Notes under the pieces: model-generated | Seen by the model: only the letters and a program-made list of their open reading frames with translations | The model's database searches: none | Told to the model about the DNA's origin: nothing | Position numbers and translations under genes: made by a program | Source: Flagellimonas amoyensis | Lineage (GTDB): Bacteria > Bacteroidota > Bacteroidia > Flavobacteriales > Flavobacteriaceae | Length of the DNA stretch: 64,000 bases | NCBI RefSeq assembly: GCF_003058265.1 | Contig: NZ_QBUK01000004.1 | Location: forward strand, 1-64,000 | Direction of reading: 5' to 3' | In this document: piece after piece, positions 44,034 to 53,614 of the stretch | Position numbering within the stretch: the first letter of the stretch is position 1 | How the letters are laid out: the number at the start of each line of letters is the position of its first letter

Positions 44034-47000
44034 ATGAGAAACAGCATGAGGCTCCCCAACTATCTTTTTTCCATTCTAAGCATACTCCTGATAATGCTTT
44101 CCTGCAAAACAGACCGAATGGATAAGCGATTCACCCTTCTGGATCCCGACGATACCGGGGTATCCTTTGTCAATATACTCCGGGAAACAGAGACTTTCAA
44201 TGTGTTTGAGTATGGCTATATGTACAATGGTGGTGGTGGTGCCGTTGGCGACCTGAACAATGACGGCCTTCCAGACATTTATTTCACTGGGAACATGGTG
44301 GGAAGCCATCTCTACATCAACCAAGGGGACTTTCGCTTCAAGGAAATGGCAAAAGAGGCCGGAGTGTACGCCGAAGGACTATGGAACACGGGAACCACCA
44401 TGGCTGATGTGAATTCCGACGGCCTACTGGACATCTATGTTTGCCGGTCTGCCGCAAAAGATCCCGCCAATCGCAGAAACCTGCTTTTTATCAACAACGG
44501 GGACCTCACCTTTACCGAAAGTGCAAAAGAATATGGGATAGACGATTCCGGATATTCCACACAAGGAGTGTTTTTTGATTATGATGGGGACGGGGATCTG
44601 GATCTCTATGTGCTCAACCACTCCACTCAGGACTATGCCGGTTTCAGCCAGATTACCTCTACCCTGAAAAAAAAGTCCAACGATGCCTTTTCGGACAAAC
44701 TGTACCGCAACGACAACGGCTTCTTCACAGATGTAAGCCAATCGGCCGGACTGGTATCCAACGTTCTGGGATTTGGTTTGGGCGTTGCCGTATCGGACAT
44801 CAACAATGATGGATGGTTGGACCTCTACATTTCCAACGACTACAATGAGCAGGATTATCTGTACATCAACAATGGGAATGGTACCTTCAAAGAATCCCTC
44901 GAGGAGTACATGGAACACGTTTCGCAATTTTCCATGGGTTCGGACGCAGCGGACATCAACAATGATGGTTTTATTGACATTGTGACACTGGACATGCTCC
45001 CGGAGGGCAACCTACGCCAAAAAATGGTCTTGGGTCCGGACAATTACGACAAGTACAGCCTACTCGCCAAAACAGGTTTCCACAACCAATCCATGCGCAA
45101 TATGCTGCAATTGAACAACGGCGGAAAATCCTTTTCCGAAATTGGCCAATTGTCCGGCATTTCAAACACTGACTGGAGTTGGGCTCCCCTATTCGCCGAT
45201 TTTGATTTGGATGGGCAGAAGGACCTATTTATTTCCAACGGATACAAAAGGGACTATACCAACATGGATTTCATGAATTTTGCCGTACAGGAACGATTGA
45301 AGGCCAAAAAAACGAGGAAGGACATCGAGGTGATGAACCTGATCAAGGAAATACCCCCGATCGTAGAAGAAAACTATATCTACCAAAACAAGGGCAACCT
45401 CACCTTTGCCAAAATGAACCGAGAATGGGGCCTTGACCAGAAAACCCTTTCCAATGGGGCCGCATACGCCGACTTGGACAATGATGGCGACCTGGATCTG
45501 ATTGTGAACAATATTGACGAAAAGGCCTCCATCTACAGAAACAATAGCAGAGAGACCGGGGACAATGGCTTCCTAAAGATTCAATTGAAAGGTCAGAAAG
45601 GAAACAGTTTTGGGATTGGTGCCAAAGTGGTACTGAAGCTTGAAGATGAAATCATGGTCCAAGAAATGATCACGACCCGTGGCTACCAATCTTCCGTGGA
45701 ACCCAACATGATATTTGGTGTGGGCAAAGCCCAGAAAGTGGACGAACTTTCCATAGTCTGGCCCGATGGACGAAAACAGACACTAAAAGATATCCCCATC
45801 AACCAAACCGTGGTCCTTCAACACAAAGAAGCGACCAATGGCAATATGGACACGGAAGAGGCCCACATGAAACCCTATTTTACCGAGGTTGCATTGGACA
45901 GTATTATTCCCTATGCACACAAAGAAAATCCATACGTGGATTTCAGAAGGGACCGATTATTACCGCACATGTTGTCCACCCAAGGACCTAGACTTACCGT
46001 CGCCGATGTCAATGGGGACGGATTGGACGATATTTTTATTGGAGGTGCCAAAGGCAGTCCCGGCAAACTTTATATACAAACAGCCTCTGGCGAGTTCATG
46101 GCAACCAATGAGGCGCTTTTTGAACAAGATCAAAATTCAGAAGATGTCGAAGCCCTTTTCTTTGATGCCGATAGGGATGGAGACATGGACTTATATGTGA
46201 CCAGCGGTGGCAATGAGTTCGAAAAGGACGATGCCCATCTCCAGGACCGATTGTACCTAAATGTCGGCAAGGGAAGATTTGAAAAGAAACAGGATTTTCT
46301 GCCCGTGATGACCACCAGCACCGCCAGTGTCGTGGCCAATGATTTTGACAAGGATGGAGACCTTGACCTGTTTGTTGGCGGTAGATTGGTGCCAGGAGAA
46401 TATCCCTTTGCCCCTAAAAGCTACATCCTCGAAAATGCAGGAAATGGGCAGTTCAAAGATGTGACCAAGACCGTTGCGCCAGACTTGGAACACTTGGGGA
46501 TGATCACCGACGCCCTTTGGAGCGATTATGATTCTGATGGGACCGAAGAGTTGATTATTGTCGGGGAATTCATGGGAATCCGTCTCTTCAAATACCAAAA
46601 TGGAACTTTTACGGAGCACAAAGACTCGGGATTGACCAATACCGAAGGATGGTGGAATACCATAAAAGCGGGGGACTTTGACAACGACGGGGACATTGAT
46701 TATGTTTTGGGCAACTATGGCCTGAATACCCAACTAACCCCTTCAACCGATGCCCCTTTGGAAATATATGCCAAGGATTTTGACGGAAACGGATCCATAG
46801 ATCCAATTCTGTGTTCTTACTTTGATGGAAGAAGATATCCCGTGTTCTCCAAGGATGATTTGGTGGAACAGCTGAGCATGCTAAAAAGCCGATACGTGAA
46901 CTATTCGGACTATGCAGACCAACAGTTGACCGACATTTTCCCCCAAGATGTACTCAACACCGCTTTGGTGCTGAAAGCCGTGAACTTTCATTCCAGCTAT

Positions 47001-47354
47001 ATGGAAAATCTAGGAAATGGAAAATTCAAACTCCATTCCCTGCCCCAAATGGCCCAATTTGCACCCGTCCATGCCATGGCCGTGAACGATTTTAACGGGG
47101 ATGGAAACCTGGACGTTTTACTGGCAGGCAATTTTTATGGGAACCGTGTCAAGTTCGGGCGCATTGATGCCAATTCAGGCACCCTCCTTTTAGGAAAAGG
47201 CAATGGGGAGTTCGATGTCGAAAAAAACAACAGTGGTCTGATGGTAAAAGGCGAAGTGAGAGATTTAGGCACCATTGACCACAAAAACAAGGGCAAGGTG
47301 ATCTTGTTCGCAATCAACGACCAACCCTTAAAAAGTTATCTCATTACAAATTAA
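44034..47354 (+). CDS. FG-GAP/VCBS repeat lipoprotein with ASPIC/UnbV domain (CRTAC1-like)
   Basis: A protein of 1106 residues from ATG 44034 with a lipoprotein signal (LLIMLSCKTD). It is built of many FG-GAP/VCBS beta-propeller repeats with calcium-binding loops (DLNNDGLPDIYF, DVNSDGLLDIYV, DYDGDGDLDLYV, DINNDGWLDLYI and more), forming two propellers. They are separated by an ASPIC/UnbV segment (about 500-600; GIGAKVVLKLEDE, IWPDGRKQTL). Such proteins are large calcium-dependent surface proteins often encoded near SusCD pairs; binding of extracellular polymers is likely, but no enzymatic role is shown. The gene is followed after 132 bp by the SUMF1-fold lipoprotein gene in the same direction. 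Confidence 0.88.
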   Translation: MRNSMRLPNYLFSILSILLIMLSCKTDRMDKRFTLLDPDDTGVSFVNILRETETFNVFEYGYMYNGGGGAVGDLNNDGLPDIYFTGNMVGSHLYINQGDFRFKEMAKEAGVYAEGLWNTGTTMADVNSDGLLDIYVCRSAAKDPANRRNLLFINNGDLTFTESAKEYGIDDSGYSTQGVFFDYDGDGDLDLYVLNHSTQDYAGFSQITSTLKKKSNDAFSDKLYRNDNGFFTDVSQSAGLVSNVLGFGLGVAVSDINNDGWLDLYISNDYNEQDYLYINNGNGTFKESLEEYMEHVSQFSMGSDAADINNDGFIDIVTLDMLPEGNLRQKMVLGPDNYDKYSLLAKTGFHNQSMRNMLQLNNGGKSFSEIGQLSGISNTDWSWAPLFADFDLDGQKDLFISNGYKRDYTNMDFMNFAVQERLKAKKTRKDIEVMNLIKEIPPIVEENYIYQNKGNLTFAKMNREWGLDQKTLSNGAAYADLDNDGDLDLIVNNIDEKASIYRNNSRETGDNGFLKIQLKGQKGNSFGIGAKVVLKLEDEIMVQEMITTRGYQSSVEPNMIFGVGKAQKVDELSIVWPDGRKQTLKDIPINQTVVLQHKEATNGNMDTEEAHMKPYFTEVALDSIIPYAHKENPYVDFRRDRLLPHMLSTQGPRLTVADVNGDGLDDIFIGGAKGSPGKLYIQTASGEFMATNEALFEQDQNSEDVEALFFDADRDGDMDLYVTSGGNEFEKDDAHLQDRLYLNVGKGRFEKKQDFLPVMTTSTASVVANDFDKDGDLDLFVGGRLVPGEYPFAPKSYILENAGNGQFKDVTKTVAPDLEHLGMITDALWSDYDSDGTEELIIVGEFMGIRLFKYQNGTFTEHKDSGLTNTEGWWNTIKAGDFDNDGDIDYVLGNYGLNTQLTPSTDAPLEIYAKDFDGNGSIDPILCSYFDGRRYPVFSKDDLVEQLSMLKSRYVNYSDYADQQLTDIFPQDVLNTALVLKAVNFHSSYMENLGNGKFKLHSLPQMAQFAPVHAMAVNDFNGDGNLDVLLAGNFYGNRVKFGRIDANSGTLLLGKGNGEFDVEKNNSGLMVKGEVRDLGTIDHKNKGKVILFAINDQPLKSYLITN

Positions 47355-47486
47355 ACAATTACAGGTTTTCAACCCATGAATACAGAAATGACCTCTTTTA
47401 TTCCATACATTGGCCCTATCGTTTCCATGATTTTTATATTCAGATGGACACAATCGCTTATGTCTGTTCAAAAATACTTCCGACCC

Positions 47487-48491
47487 ATGAATATTCGCCT
47501 TTCCCCTGTAATGGCAGTGCTTGCTATTGTGCTATTGCAATCCTGCAAGGCCTTTTTGCCTACCCATGACGATAAGGGGACCCCAGAAGAAACGGTGAAA
47601 GGCTTCTCCCAACAGGTTCCGGCAACGGATGTCGCTTTCGATATGGTGTATGTGCCACAAGGTGATTTTATGATGGGCAGTCCCGATTCCCAGCCAAACC
47701 GTGAAACGGACGAAGGCCCCACAAAACAAGTGGAGTTGGATGCGTTCTACATAGGAAAGTATGAAGTCACTTGGGAAGTGTTCGAGCTCTTTTTTGCACA
47801 AAACCAAGAGCTTTTCCAAGGCTTGCCATCAGACCAGTTAAATTCAGTGGACGCCATCACTAGGCCAAGCCCTCCTTATGAAGATCCTTCAAGGGGCATG
47901 GGCAAGGAAGGATATCCTGCCATCAGCATGTCCGCATACTCAGCCTTGGTTTTCTGCAAATGGTTGAGCACGGTGACTGGCAGGTTCTATCGTTTGCCTA
48001 CGGAAGCAGAATGGGAATATGCTGCAAAAGCTGGGACCCAAACCTCCTATTCCTTTGGGGATGATGCTTCCAAACTGGCCGAATATGCCGTGTATTATGA
48101 AAATTCCAATAATTCCTATGCCAAGGTAGGCACCAAGTTGCCCAATCCATGGGGAATTTATGACATGCACGGAAACGTATCCGAATGGACCTTGGACGAA
48201 TACAAAGCAAATGCGCTAAGTATTACCGAAAACACGAATCCTTGGATACAGCCCACCGTGATTCATCCAAGAGTGGTAAAAGGCGGTTCATGGAACGACG
48301 ACCCAGAAGATCTTCGATCTGCGGCACGCTATGCTTCTAGTATTGGACTCCAAAAAAACGACCCTCAGATTCCAAAAAGCTTTTGGTGGTACACCGATTC
48401 CAATTTCATCGGTTTTAGATTGGTGAGTCCGGCCACACAACCTTCCTCAGAGGAGCAAAAAGAATTTTGGCAAACCGTTTTGGACGAATAG
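47487..48491 (+). CDS. SUMF1/FGE-fold lipoprotein lacking the FGE cysteines
   Basis: A protein of 334 residues from ATG 47487 (MNIRLSPVMAVLAIVLLQSCKAF, a lipoprotein signal); longer readings to 47376 add a less typical start. The domain is the formylglycine-generating-enzyme (SUMF1) fold: VYVPQGDFMMGSPDSQPN, DAFYIGKYEVTWEVFELFF, FCKWLSTVTGRFYRLPTEAEWEYAAK, GIYDMHGNVSEWT, VVKGGSWNDDPEDLRSAARY and FIGFRLV. After GGSW the active-site Cys pair of true FGE is absent (NDDPEDLRS instead), and no sulfatase is encoded in the window. It is therefore probably a non-catalytic or differently acting member. It ends 30 bp before the convergent YceI gene. Confidence 0.82.
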   Translation: MNIRLSPVMAVLAIVLLQSCKAFLPTHDDKGTPEETVKGFSQQVPATDVAFDMVYVPQGDFMMGSPDSQPNRETDEGPTKQVELDAFYIGKYEVTWEVFELFFAQNQELFQGLPSDQLNSVDAITRPSPPYEDPSRGMGKEGYPAISMSAYSALVFCKWLSTVTGRFYRLPTEAEWEYAAKAGTQTSYSFGDDASKLAEYAVYYENSNNSYAKVGTKLPNPWGIYDMHGNVSEWTLDEYKANALSITENTNPWIQPTVIHPRVVKGGSWNDDPEDLRSAARYASSIGLQKNDPQIPKSFWWYTDSNFIGFRLVSPATQPSSEEQKEFWQTVLDE

Positions 48492-48521
48492 CCAGCAAAA
48501 TCACATTATTTTCGAAGGGTT

Positions 48522-49073
48522 TTAACTCTTTGTAAAAATTGCATCAAACTGGATGGTAACGGACTCCCCTACCACAATCTGACCGAACATGGCCGTTGGG
48601 GGTTCAATATTAAAATCCTGTAGTTTGATTTCCTTGGAGCCTTTCAGCGTATAGGCCCCTCCCACTTGCTTGACCTCCGAAGTGATGTCCAACTTTTGGG
48701 AAACACCTGCAATGGAGAGTGTTCCCTTGAGCACAAACATTCCAGAAGCCGTTTGTTTTTGAATGTTTTCCAACTGAAAACTGATTTCCGGGTGCTCATC
48801 GACCTTCAACGCGGCATGCATCTTTTTGTCCATTGTGGCCCCACGTTCACTCTTGATCTGGGATGCATCAACAACCACTTTCAAACTGGCGGGTTGTCCT
48901 TCTTGCACTTCCATGTTTCCCTTTAGGGAATGGGCAGTGACCACCCAATCATGCAACGTGGAGGTGCCCTCAATTTTCAAGGAACTTTTATCGGAAAGAA
49001 CATAGGATTCTTGGGCATATCCGCCCCATACAACACACAGCAGCAACACTGCCAAGGAAACTTTGATTCTCAT
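48522..49073 (-). CDS. YceI-family periplasmic protein
   Basis: A protein of 183 residues with a signal peptide (MRIKVSLAVLLLCVVWGGYAQ) and a lipocalin-like YceI barrel: IEGTSTLHDWVVTAHSLKGNMEV, MHAALKVDEHPEISFQLENI, TLSIAGVSQKLDITSEV and a final GESVTIQFDAIF. YceI proteins bind long isoprenoid or amphiphilic ligands; the physiological role is unsettled. It follows the CE2-like esterase gene on the same strand (76 bp) and may be unrelated to polysaccharide use. Confidence 0.88.
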   Translation of the reverse strand: MRIKVSLAVLLLCVVWGGYAQESYVLSDKSSLKIEGTSTLHDWVVTAHSLKGNMEVQEGQPASLKVVVDASQIKSERGATMDKKMHAALKVDEHPEISFQLENIQKQTASGMFVLKGTLSIAGVSQKLDITSEVKQVGGAYTLKGSKEIKLQDFNIEPPTAMFGQIVVGESVTIQFDAIFTKS

Positions 49074-49149
49074 TGTTTAACTTTTTTCTTCTATTTTTTG
49101 TGCATCAAAATGATGCATGATCATGGACGTGGAAACAACCAGAAAATCC

Positions 49150-50268
49150 CTAAGATTGCTCCCATCCAACCTTTTCATTGATGAATGCAATCAATTTCCA
49201 GGCCATACTTTCTTGCTGTTCCTTATTGGGATGGTTATCCGTATTGATGAACGGAAACAACAACACCCCAATGCGCTCATCGTTAAGACTTTGTACGGCC
49301 GTTTGGACATAATCAGGCCATTTTGAACCTTCTTTGGTGGCATCCATACTGCCCAAAGCACAAACTATATAGGCCTCGGGATAATGTTTTCTCAGTTTGG
49401 ACACAAATTCTTGATAGGCCGCAATCAAGGTTTCTTCCGAAGGAGCCTCTTCCCCAAACCGTCTTTTGAACTGGGGATGATCGGGCATGTTCACCAACCA
49501 TGAATCGTTCTGAAAAAGATTCACCACCACCAAATCTGGGGTATATTGGGAAAAATCCCAACGGCTGGTGCTGTCCTGTGGCGCCAAACGATCATAAATT
49601 TCAGGCATGATGGGCGGGTCCCAACTGATGGTGACCCCAATACCACTTCTACAAATGCAGCGGTAATCTGCTTCAAAATGCCGTGCAGTCAGCGCAGCAT
49701 AGCTGTAATAATTGTTGGTATAGGTACTGTCCGGCAAATCCCTCCCGGAATAATCTTCCACAGCATAGCCTGCGCTGATGGAATTTCCGTAGAATTCAAT
49801 CTTTCTTGCCGGGGAGGGCGAAGAAGATAATATTTGACCATCACCTTTCAATTGAAAACCATAAAAAGTGGTCGTGCCCCGGTTCCATTCCGTGCGCTTA
49901 AAGATTTCCACGGTATGCTCATCGGGAGATAAATTGGTTGCCAGCACATATTCTTTACGTGTGGTATCGGGTCTGATCAGTCTAACGCTATCGTTATCTA
50001 TTCTGATGTCATAATAATTGTCCCCTTCGGAATCTTTAAAATATGCCGAGATGGAAGTGCCTTTAAAATTCAGCTTGATGGAAGTACCGGACCAATACAA
50101 CTGCACCCCATCCGCTTGGGTCGTATCCACTCTGCCTTCATACACCAAATGCGGATCGTTATGATCCACGAACACTGTTTTATCTTCTGAATTGCAACTT
50201 GCCAGACCAAGTACCAAACTGGCCGTGGCGAAAAAAATAGATAGGCTCCTGATTCCCATATGCATCAT
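49150..50268 (-). CDS. CE2-like SGNH/GDSL acetylesterase, lipoprotein
   Basis: A protein of 372 residues with a lipoprotein signal (LVLGLASCNSED). An N-terminal beta-sandwich (about 30-150; LVYEGRVDTTQADGVQLYWSGTSIKLNFKG) is followed by an SGNH hydrolase domain (about 150-365) with EFYGNSISAGYAV (nucleophile Ser), LVVVNLFQNDSW (Gly/Asn region), CALGSMDATKEGS and a C-terminal HPNKEQQESMAWKL (His). This two-domain plan is that of carbohydrate esterase family 2, which removes acetyl groups, often from the 6-position. The start ATG is 1 bp after the stop of the DUF5107 gene, so translation is coupled. Confidence 0.85.
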   Translation of the reverse strand: MMHMGIRSLSIFFATASLVLGLASCNSEDKTVFVDHNDPHLVYEGRVDTTQADGVQLYWSGTSIKLNFKGTSISAYFKDSEGDNYYDIRIDNDSVRLIRPDTTRKEYVLATNLSPDEHTVEIFKRTEWNRGTTTFYGFQLKGDGQILSSSPSPARKIEFYGNSISAGYAVEDYSGRDLPDSTYTNNYYSYAALTARHFEADYRCICRSGIGVTISWDPPIMPEIYDRLAPQDSTSRWDFSQYTPDLVVVNLFQNDSWLVNMPDHPQFKRRFGEEAPSEETLIAAYQEFVSKLRKHYPEAYIVCALGSMDATKEGSKWPDYVQTAVQSLNDERIGVLLFPFINTDNHPNKEQQESMAWKLIAFINEKVGWEQS

Positions 50269-50269
50269 T

Positions 50270-53200
50270 TTAAGGATTACTGCTTGGGGTAATATCCAAA
50301 AAATCCTTGACCAATAAAAATGTATTGTTCAGTGGGTTTTGCTGATTTTCCTCCTGAAGCTTCTCGGTAAGCTGCCCTGCAGAAGGCCCTCCTTCATACA
50401 TGGCCTTTACCCACAAAACATATGAATTGTTCGGGTCCCGTTTCAAAGCCTCCTCGATACGTGATGGGATTTTCCCTGCTGCATCCGTCCGCTGAAGTGC
50501 CAAGATCTGAAGATAGAGGTTCGCGTTTTCAGGATCATCATTATCCAGCCCATAGTCCACAATTTCTTGGTAGCGCTGTGCCGCGAGCTCCGTTTTACCC
50601 ATTTTTCCATAGCAATGGGCCAGAATACTGTTCTCCAATCGCTCATCCACATTATAGGGCAAACCAGTCCCTAGGTTCTTGGGCCATAGTTTTGCCTTTT
50701 CCACATAGGTAACGGCACCTGCGTAGTTGCCTTTATGGATGGACTCATATGCCAACCGGATAGCGGCTTCATGGTAGATGGCCCTACCTTCAAAAGCTCC
50801 TTCAAATGGAATAATAACGAGTTGTTCCAGAAAAGAAAGTGCTTGTTTGTATTTTCCAGACTTTAACAGCGCACTGGCGTACCGTATACCCATTACCGAA
50901 TTGTCAAGATTGGAATCGTAGACTTTTTTGGCAATCTTGGCCGCTTCGGAATACTGCTGCTTCCCAATCAATTGATCCACGAGGGCCAGTTGAACCCGCC
51001 AATCTTTTGGGGCCAACTGTTTTGCTTTTTCCAAGGCTTGGTCCACAAGGGTCCCCTCATTGGCAAAAAGCTTGGCCTTGGCCAAATAAAATGGAGCGTA
51101 ATCGGGACGGTCGCCACATTGCTGCATCAAAGCTTTTGCTTCTTCCAGTAATTCCTTTTTCCATAAAATCAACGCCTTGTAGTAGTTGAGTTTCCAATCA
51201 TCACTCAATGCAGTAAGCTCGGTAAGAGCTTCGTACATCTCGGTCCGGAAGGGAAACACAAGATTGGGGGAGGCTTTGAGTGCCTTCTGCAGCCAATTTT
51301 CCCGATTGGCAACATCCAAGTAGGCCAACAACAACAAAACTTTGGCGTCTGCCGGACTTTGTTTCAATACTTCAATACTTTCTTCATTTTGACCAACCGC
51401 ATGATATTTCAGGGCCAATTCTATATAGGATTCCGACTGGAGTTCATTGGTTATCAATTTGTTCAACTCAATATAGCCATCACTGCCCAACAGCTTTGCC
51501 TCATGGGCCACAAAGGCATTCGTATTGTCCAATTTATAGAGCTCCCTCAAGGCGTCTTCTGCCTGTTCCTTGTCATTTTTCAATCTGAAAATCAAGACTT
51601 TCAACTCTTGGGCCACCAAGTTTTTCCGATTGTAATCCAATGCATTCTCTACCTCTTCGAGTGCAGCATCCAAATCGTTTTCCTTGAGATACAATTTCGT
51701 AAGTTCTGTATGTGCAGCGGTTCTGAACGAGGTAGATTGTGCTGCGATGGAAAAGCCGCTCTTGGCATTGGCCTTTTTGTTCAGTTTGACATTGAGCAAT
51801 CCAAAAAGATAATTGGCCTCAGGATCATAGGTATCTATCGCCAGTGCCTTGTTGATCAAGGAAAGTGCCTCATCATACTGCATCATCCTGTAGTAATTGA
51901 AGGCTGCCCTACGAAGTGCGGGAGCATAGGCGGGGTCCAGTTCCAATGCTTTCAAATAATACACCTGCGCCATTTTTCGGGCACGACCCGATACGGTATA
52001 GCCATATTGCTTTTCAATTTCGAAACCTTTGGTGAACCATCCTATGGCCGAGTCCCAATCAAATTCCGTATTGGGGAGAACAGGCCTGTCCACAATTTCA
52101 TCCCCGGTTTCGCTGGAGTAGGAAAGGATATTTTTCCCTATTTGAATACGGTACTCTTTACCTTCGCCCACATTCACCTTAGTGCTGTAGAGTTCCAGTG
52201 GTTTCAGGGACAAGGTCTGCGTAGCGACCGTTTCACTTTCCGATTTCACCACAAGATCACCCTGCAATGGGGCCAACGGGCTCAAACGGATTTCGATGGT
52301 GGATTTATCCACTTCCAGCACGTTCAAGACGGCATTTCTGTTCGCCATCACCATTCCGCCCGTTTGCTTTAGCGGAAAATATACTTCGGAAGAAATGTCG
52401 CTGTCATACGGAATGATCTCCCTGTGTTTAAAGGGGGTCAAACTGCTTGCTTCCATCGCCTGATTAAAAGTGGCTCCCGTTTGATATTCAATATATTGGC
52501 CATCTGAATCCGTCAACAGACCTTCCCAAATCATCCCTTCATCGGAAAGCCCCCAAATCCAGAGTTTTTTTCCGGGCATTGCCCTAAAATCATGCAGGTT
52601 TCCAAACCCGTAGTCATCCTCGTGGTAATATCCCCCCATATATTCCGCAATGCTGTTCACAATGTGATAGGACTTTGGTCCACCAAAGTCGTTGTTCTTG
52701 TAAAATGAGATTTCCCTGCCATCTTCCTCCGGCCAAGTGCTCACAATTTGTTCATGGCCCACATAATGGTCTCCGGGGAAAATAAACTCCAAATCACCAT
52801 CCGCTTTGGCGGCGGCATTGGAATAATGGTAATACGGCTCCGGCAGGTTTCCGGTATTGAAACAGGAACTGATGGTTTCCACATAGGCCTTATCCTTTTC
52901 CAGTTTTATTTCCACGTTCCATTGCGCGTGGGTGTGTAGGTCTATCGCACCAATGATGCAGGAAACACTGCCATCCGCATTGTTCTTGATCACATAATCC
53001 TGAGGTGTGGCACTGGTGGACGTATGGCCGATAAAACCAAAGTTAAACTCCAACCCTCCTGAAGTCCATGGTCCGCGTTGGGCCACATCCCTGAACTTGA
53101 CCACCTCATTGAAATATAAAAACTCCTGTCCTGTGGATTTTTCGATGGCACCCCAAATTTTACCACCGACGTCGGTATTGACAAAAACCTTGATGTAATC

Positions 53201-53425
53201 GTTTTCCAAAACCACCATGTTCCATTCCTGTTGTCTGCTCTTGTTGGTAAAGCCATCATACCTGAAATAGGGATAGTTCATTTCCATATCGGGAACAGGG
53301 TTGGGATCGGAAAATGGATAGGTTTTCATGACCCTTTTTTCCTCATATATTTTCGCATTTTGCCCTAAGACGGATTGCGCAAGGATGAAAACAAGTAGCA
53401 ATGGTAGTTTCTTCAGACTCATCAA
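50270..53425 (-). CDS. DUF5107/TPR exported protein
   Basis: A protein of 1051 residues with a signal peptide (LPLLLVFILAQSVLGQ). The N-terminal third (about 25-330; NDYIKVFVNTDVGGKIWGAIEKSTG, GGLEFNFGFIGHT) is the DUF5107 region, which looks like a galactose-mutarotase-type beta-sandwich. A second beta region follows, and the C-terminal 600 residues are tetratricopeptide repeats (ALELDPAYAPALRRAAFNYYR, ALAIDTYDPEANYLFGLLN and many more). DUF5107 proteins recur in polysaccharide loci of Bacteroidota without an established reaction. The beta part could bind or cleave glycans while the TPRs assemble partners. It is first of the unit DUF5107-CE2-YceI. Confidence 0.85.
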   Translation of the reverse strand: MMSLKKLPLLLVFILAQSVLGQNAKIYEEKRVMKTYPFSDPNPVPDMEMNYPYFRYDGFTNKSRQQEWNMVVLENDYIKVFVNTDVGGKIWGAIEKSTGQEFLYFNEVVKFRDVAQRGPWTSGGLEFNFGFIGHTSTSATPQDYVIKNNADGSVSCIIGAIDLHTHAQWNVEIKLEKDKAYVETISSCFNTGNLPEPYYHYSNAAAKADGDLEFIFPGDHYVGHEQIVSTWPEEDGREISFYKNNDFGGPKSYHIVNSIAEYMGGYYHEDDYGFGNLHDFRAMPGKKLWIWGLSDEGMIWEGLLTDSDGQYIEYQTGATFNQAMEASSLTPFKHREIIPYDSDISSEVYFPLKQTGGMVMANRNAVLNVLEVDKSTIEIRLSPLAPLQGDLVVKSESETVATQTLSLKPLELYSTKVNVGEGKEYRIQIGKNILSYSSETGDEIVDRPVLPNTEFDWDSAIGWFTKGFEIEKQYGYTVSGRARKMAQVYYLKALELDPAYAPALRRAAFNYYRMMQYDEALSLINKALAIDTYDPEANYLFGLLNVKLNKKANAKSGFSIAAQSTSFRTAAHTELTKLYLKENDLDAALEEVENALDYNRKNLVAQELKVLIFRLKNDKEQAEDALRELYKLDNTNAFVAHEAKLLGSDGYIELNKLITNELQSESYIELALKYHAVGQNEESIEVLKQSPADAKVLLLLAYLDVANRENWLQKALKASPNLVFPFRTEMYEALTELTALSDDWKLNYYKALILWKKELLEEAKALMQQCGDRPDYAPFYLAKAKLFANEGTLVDQALEKAKQLAPKDWRVQLALVDQLIGKQQYSEAAKIAKKVYDSNLDNSVMGIRYASALLKSGKYKQALSFLEQLVIIPFEGAFEGRAIYHEAAIRLAYESIHKGNYAGAVTYVEKAKLWPKNLGTGLPYNVDERLENSILAHCYGKMGKTELAAQRYQEIVDYGLDNDDPENANLYLQILALQRTDAAGKIPSRIEEALKRDPNNSYVLWVKAMYEGGPSAGQLTEKLQEENQQNPLNNTFLLVKDFLDITPSSNP

Positions 53426-53561
53426 TGTATCTTTTGCTTAAAAAATAACGAAATATAAGACTATATCAATTTAAATACAATTATTTAAACATTTATATCT
53501 TTCGTTTTGTTTGTTTTTGATGGTTTTGAAAGAAATGGAATCAGTAGTGTTCAGAAATACA

Positions 53562-53590
53562 AAAAGCGGGGATGTACATTCCCCGCTTTT
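53562..53590. terminator. Terminator between the two minus-strand units
   Basis: AAAAGCGGGGA (53562-53572) pairs with TCCCCGCTTTT (53580-53590), with a small palindromic loop. It follows the stop of the 691-residue hydrolase gene by 25 bp and marks the start of a separate unit for the DUF5107 gene. Confidence 0.75.
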
Positions 53591-53614
53591 CAGAACGAAA
53601 TTCTTTTATCTAAA

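Noticed and set aside
47487..48491. Genuine formylglycine-generating enzyme for sulfatases
   Set aside because: The two active-site cysteines after GGSW are absent and no sulfatase gene is present in the window.
51359..52372. Long 337-codon plus-strand frame
   Set aside because: It is antisense to the DUF5107/TPR gene and shows only mirrored low-complexity text.
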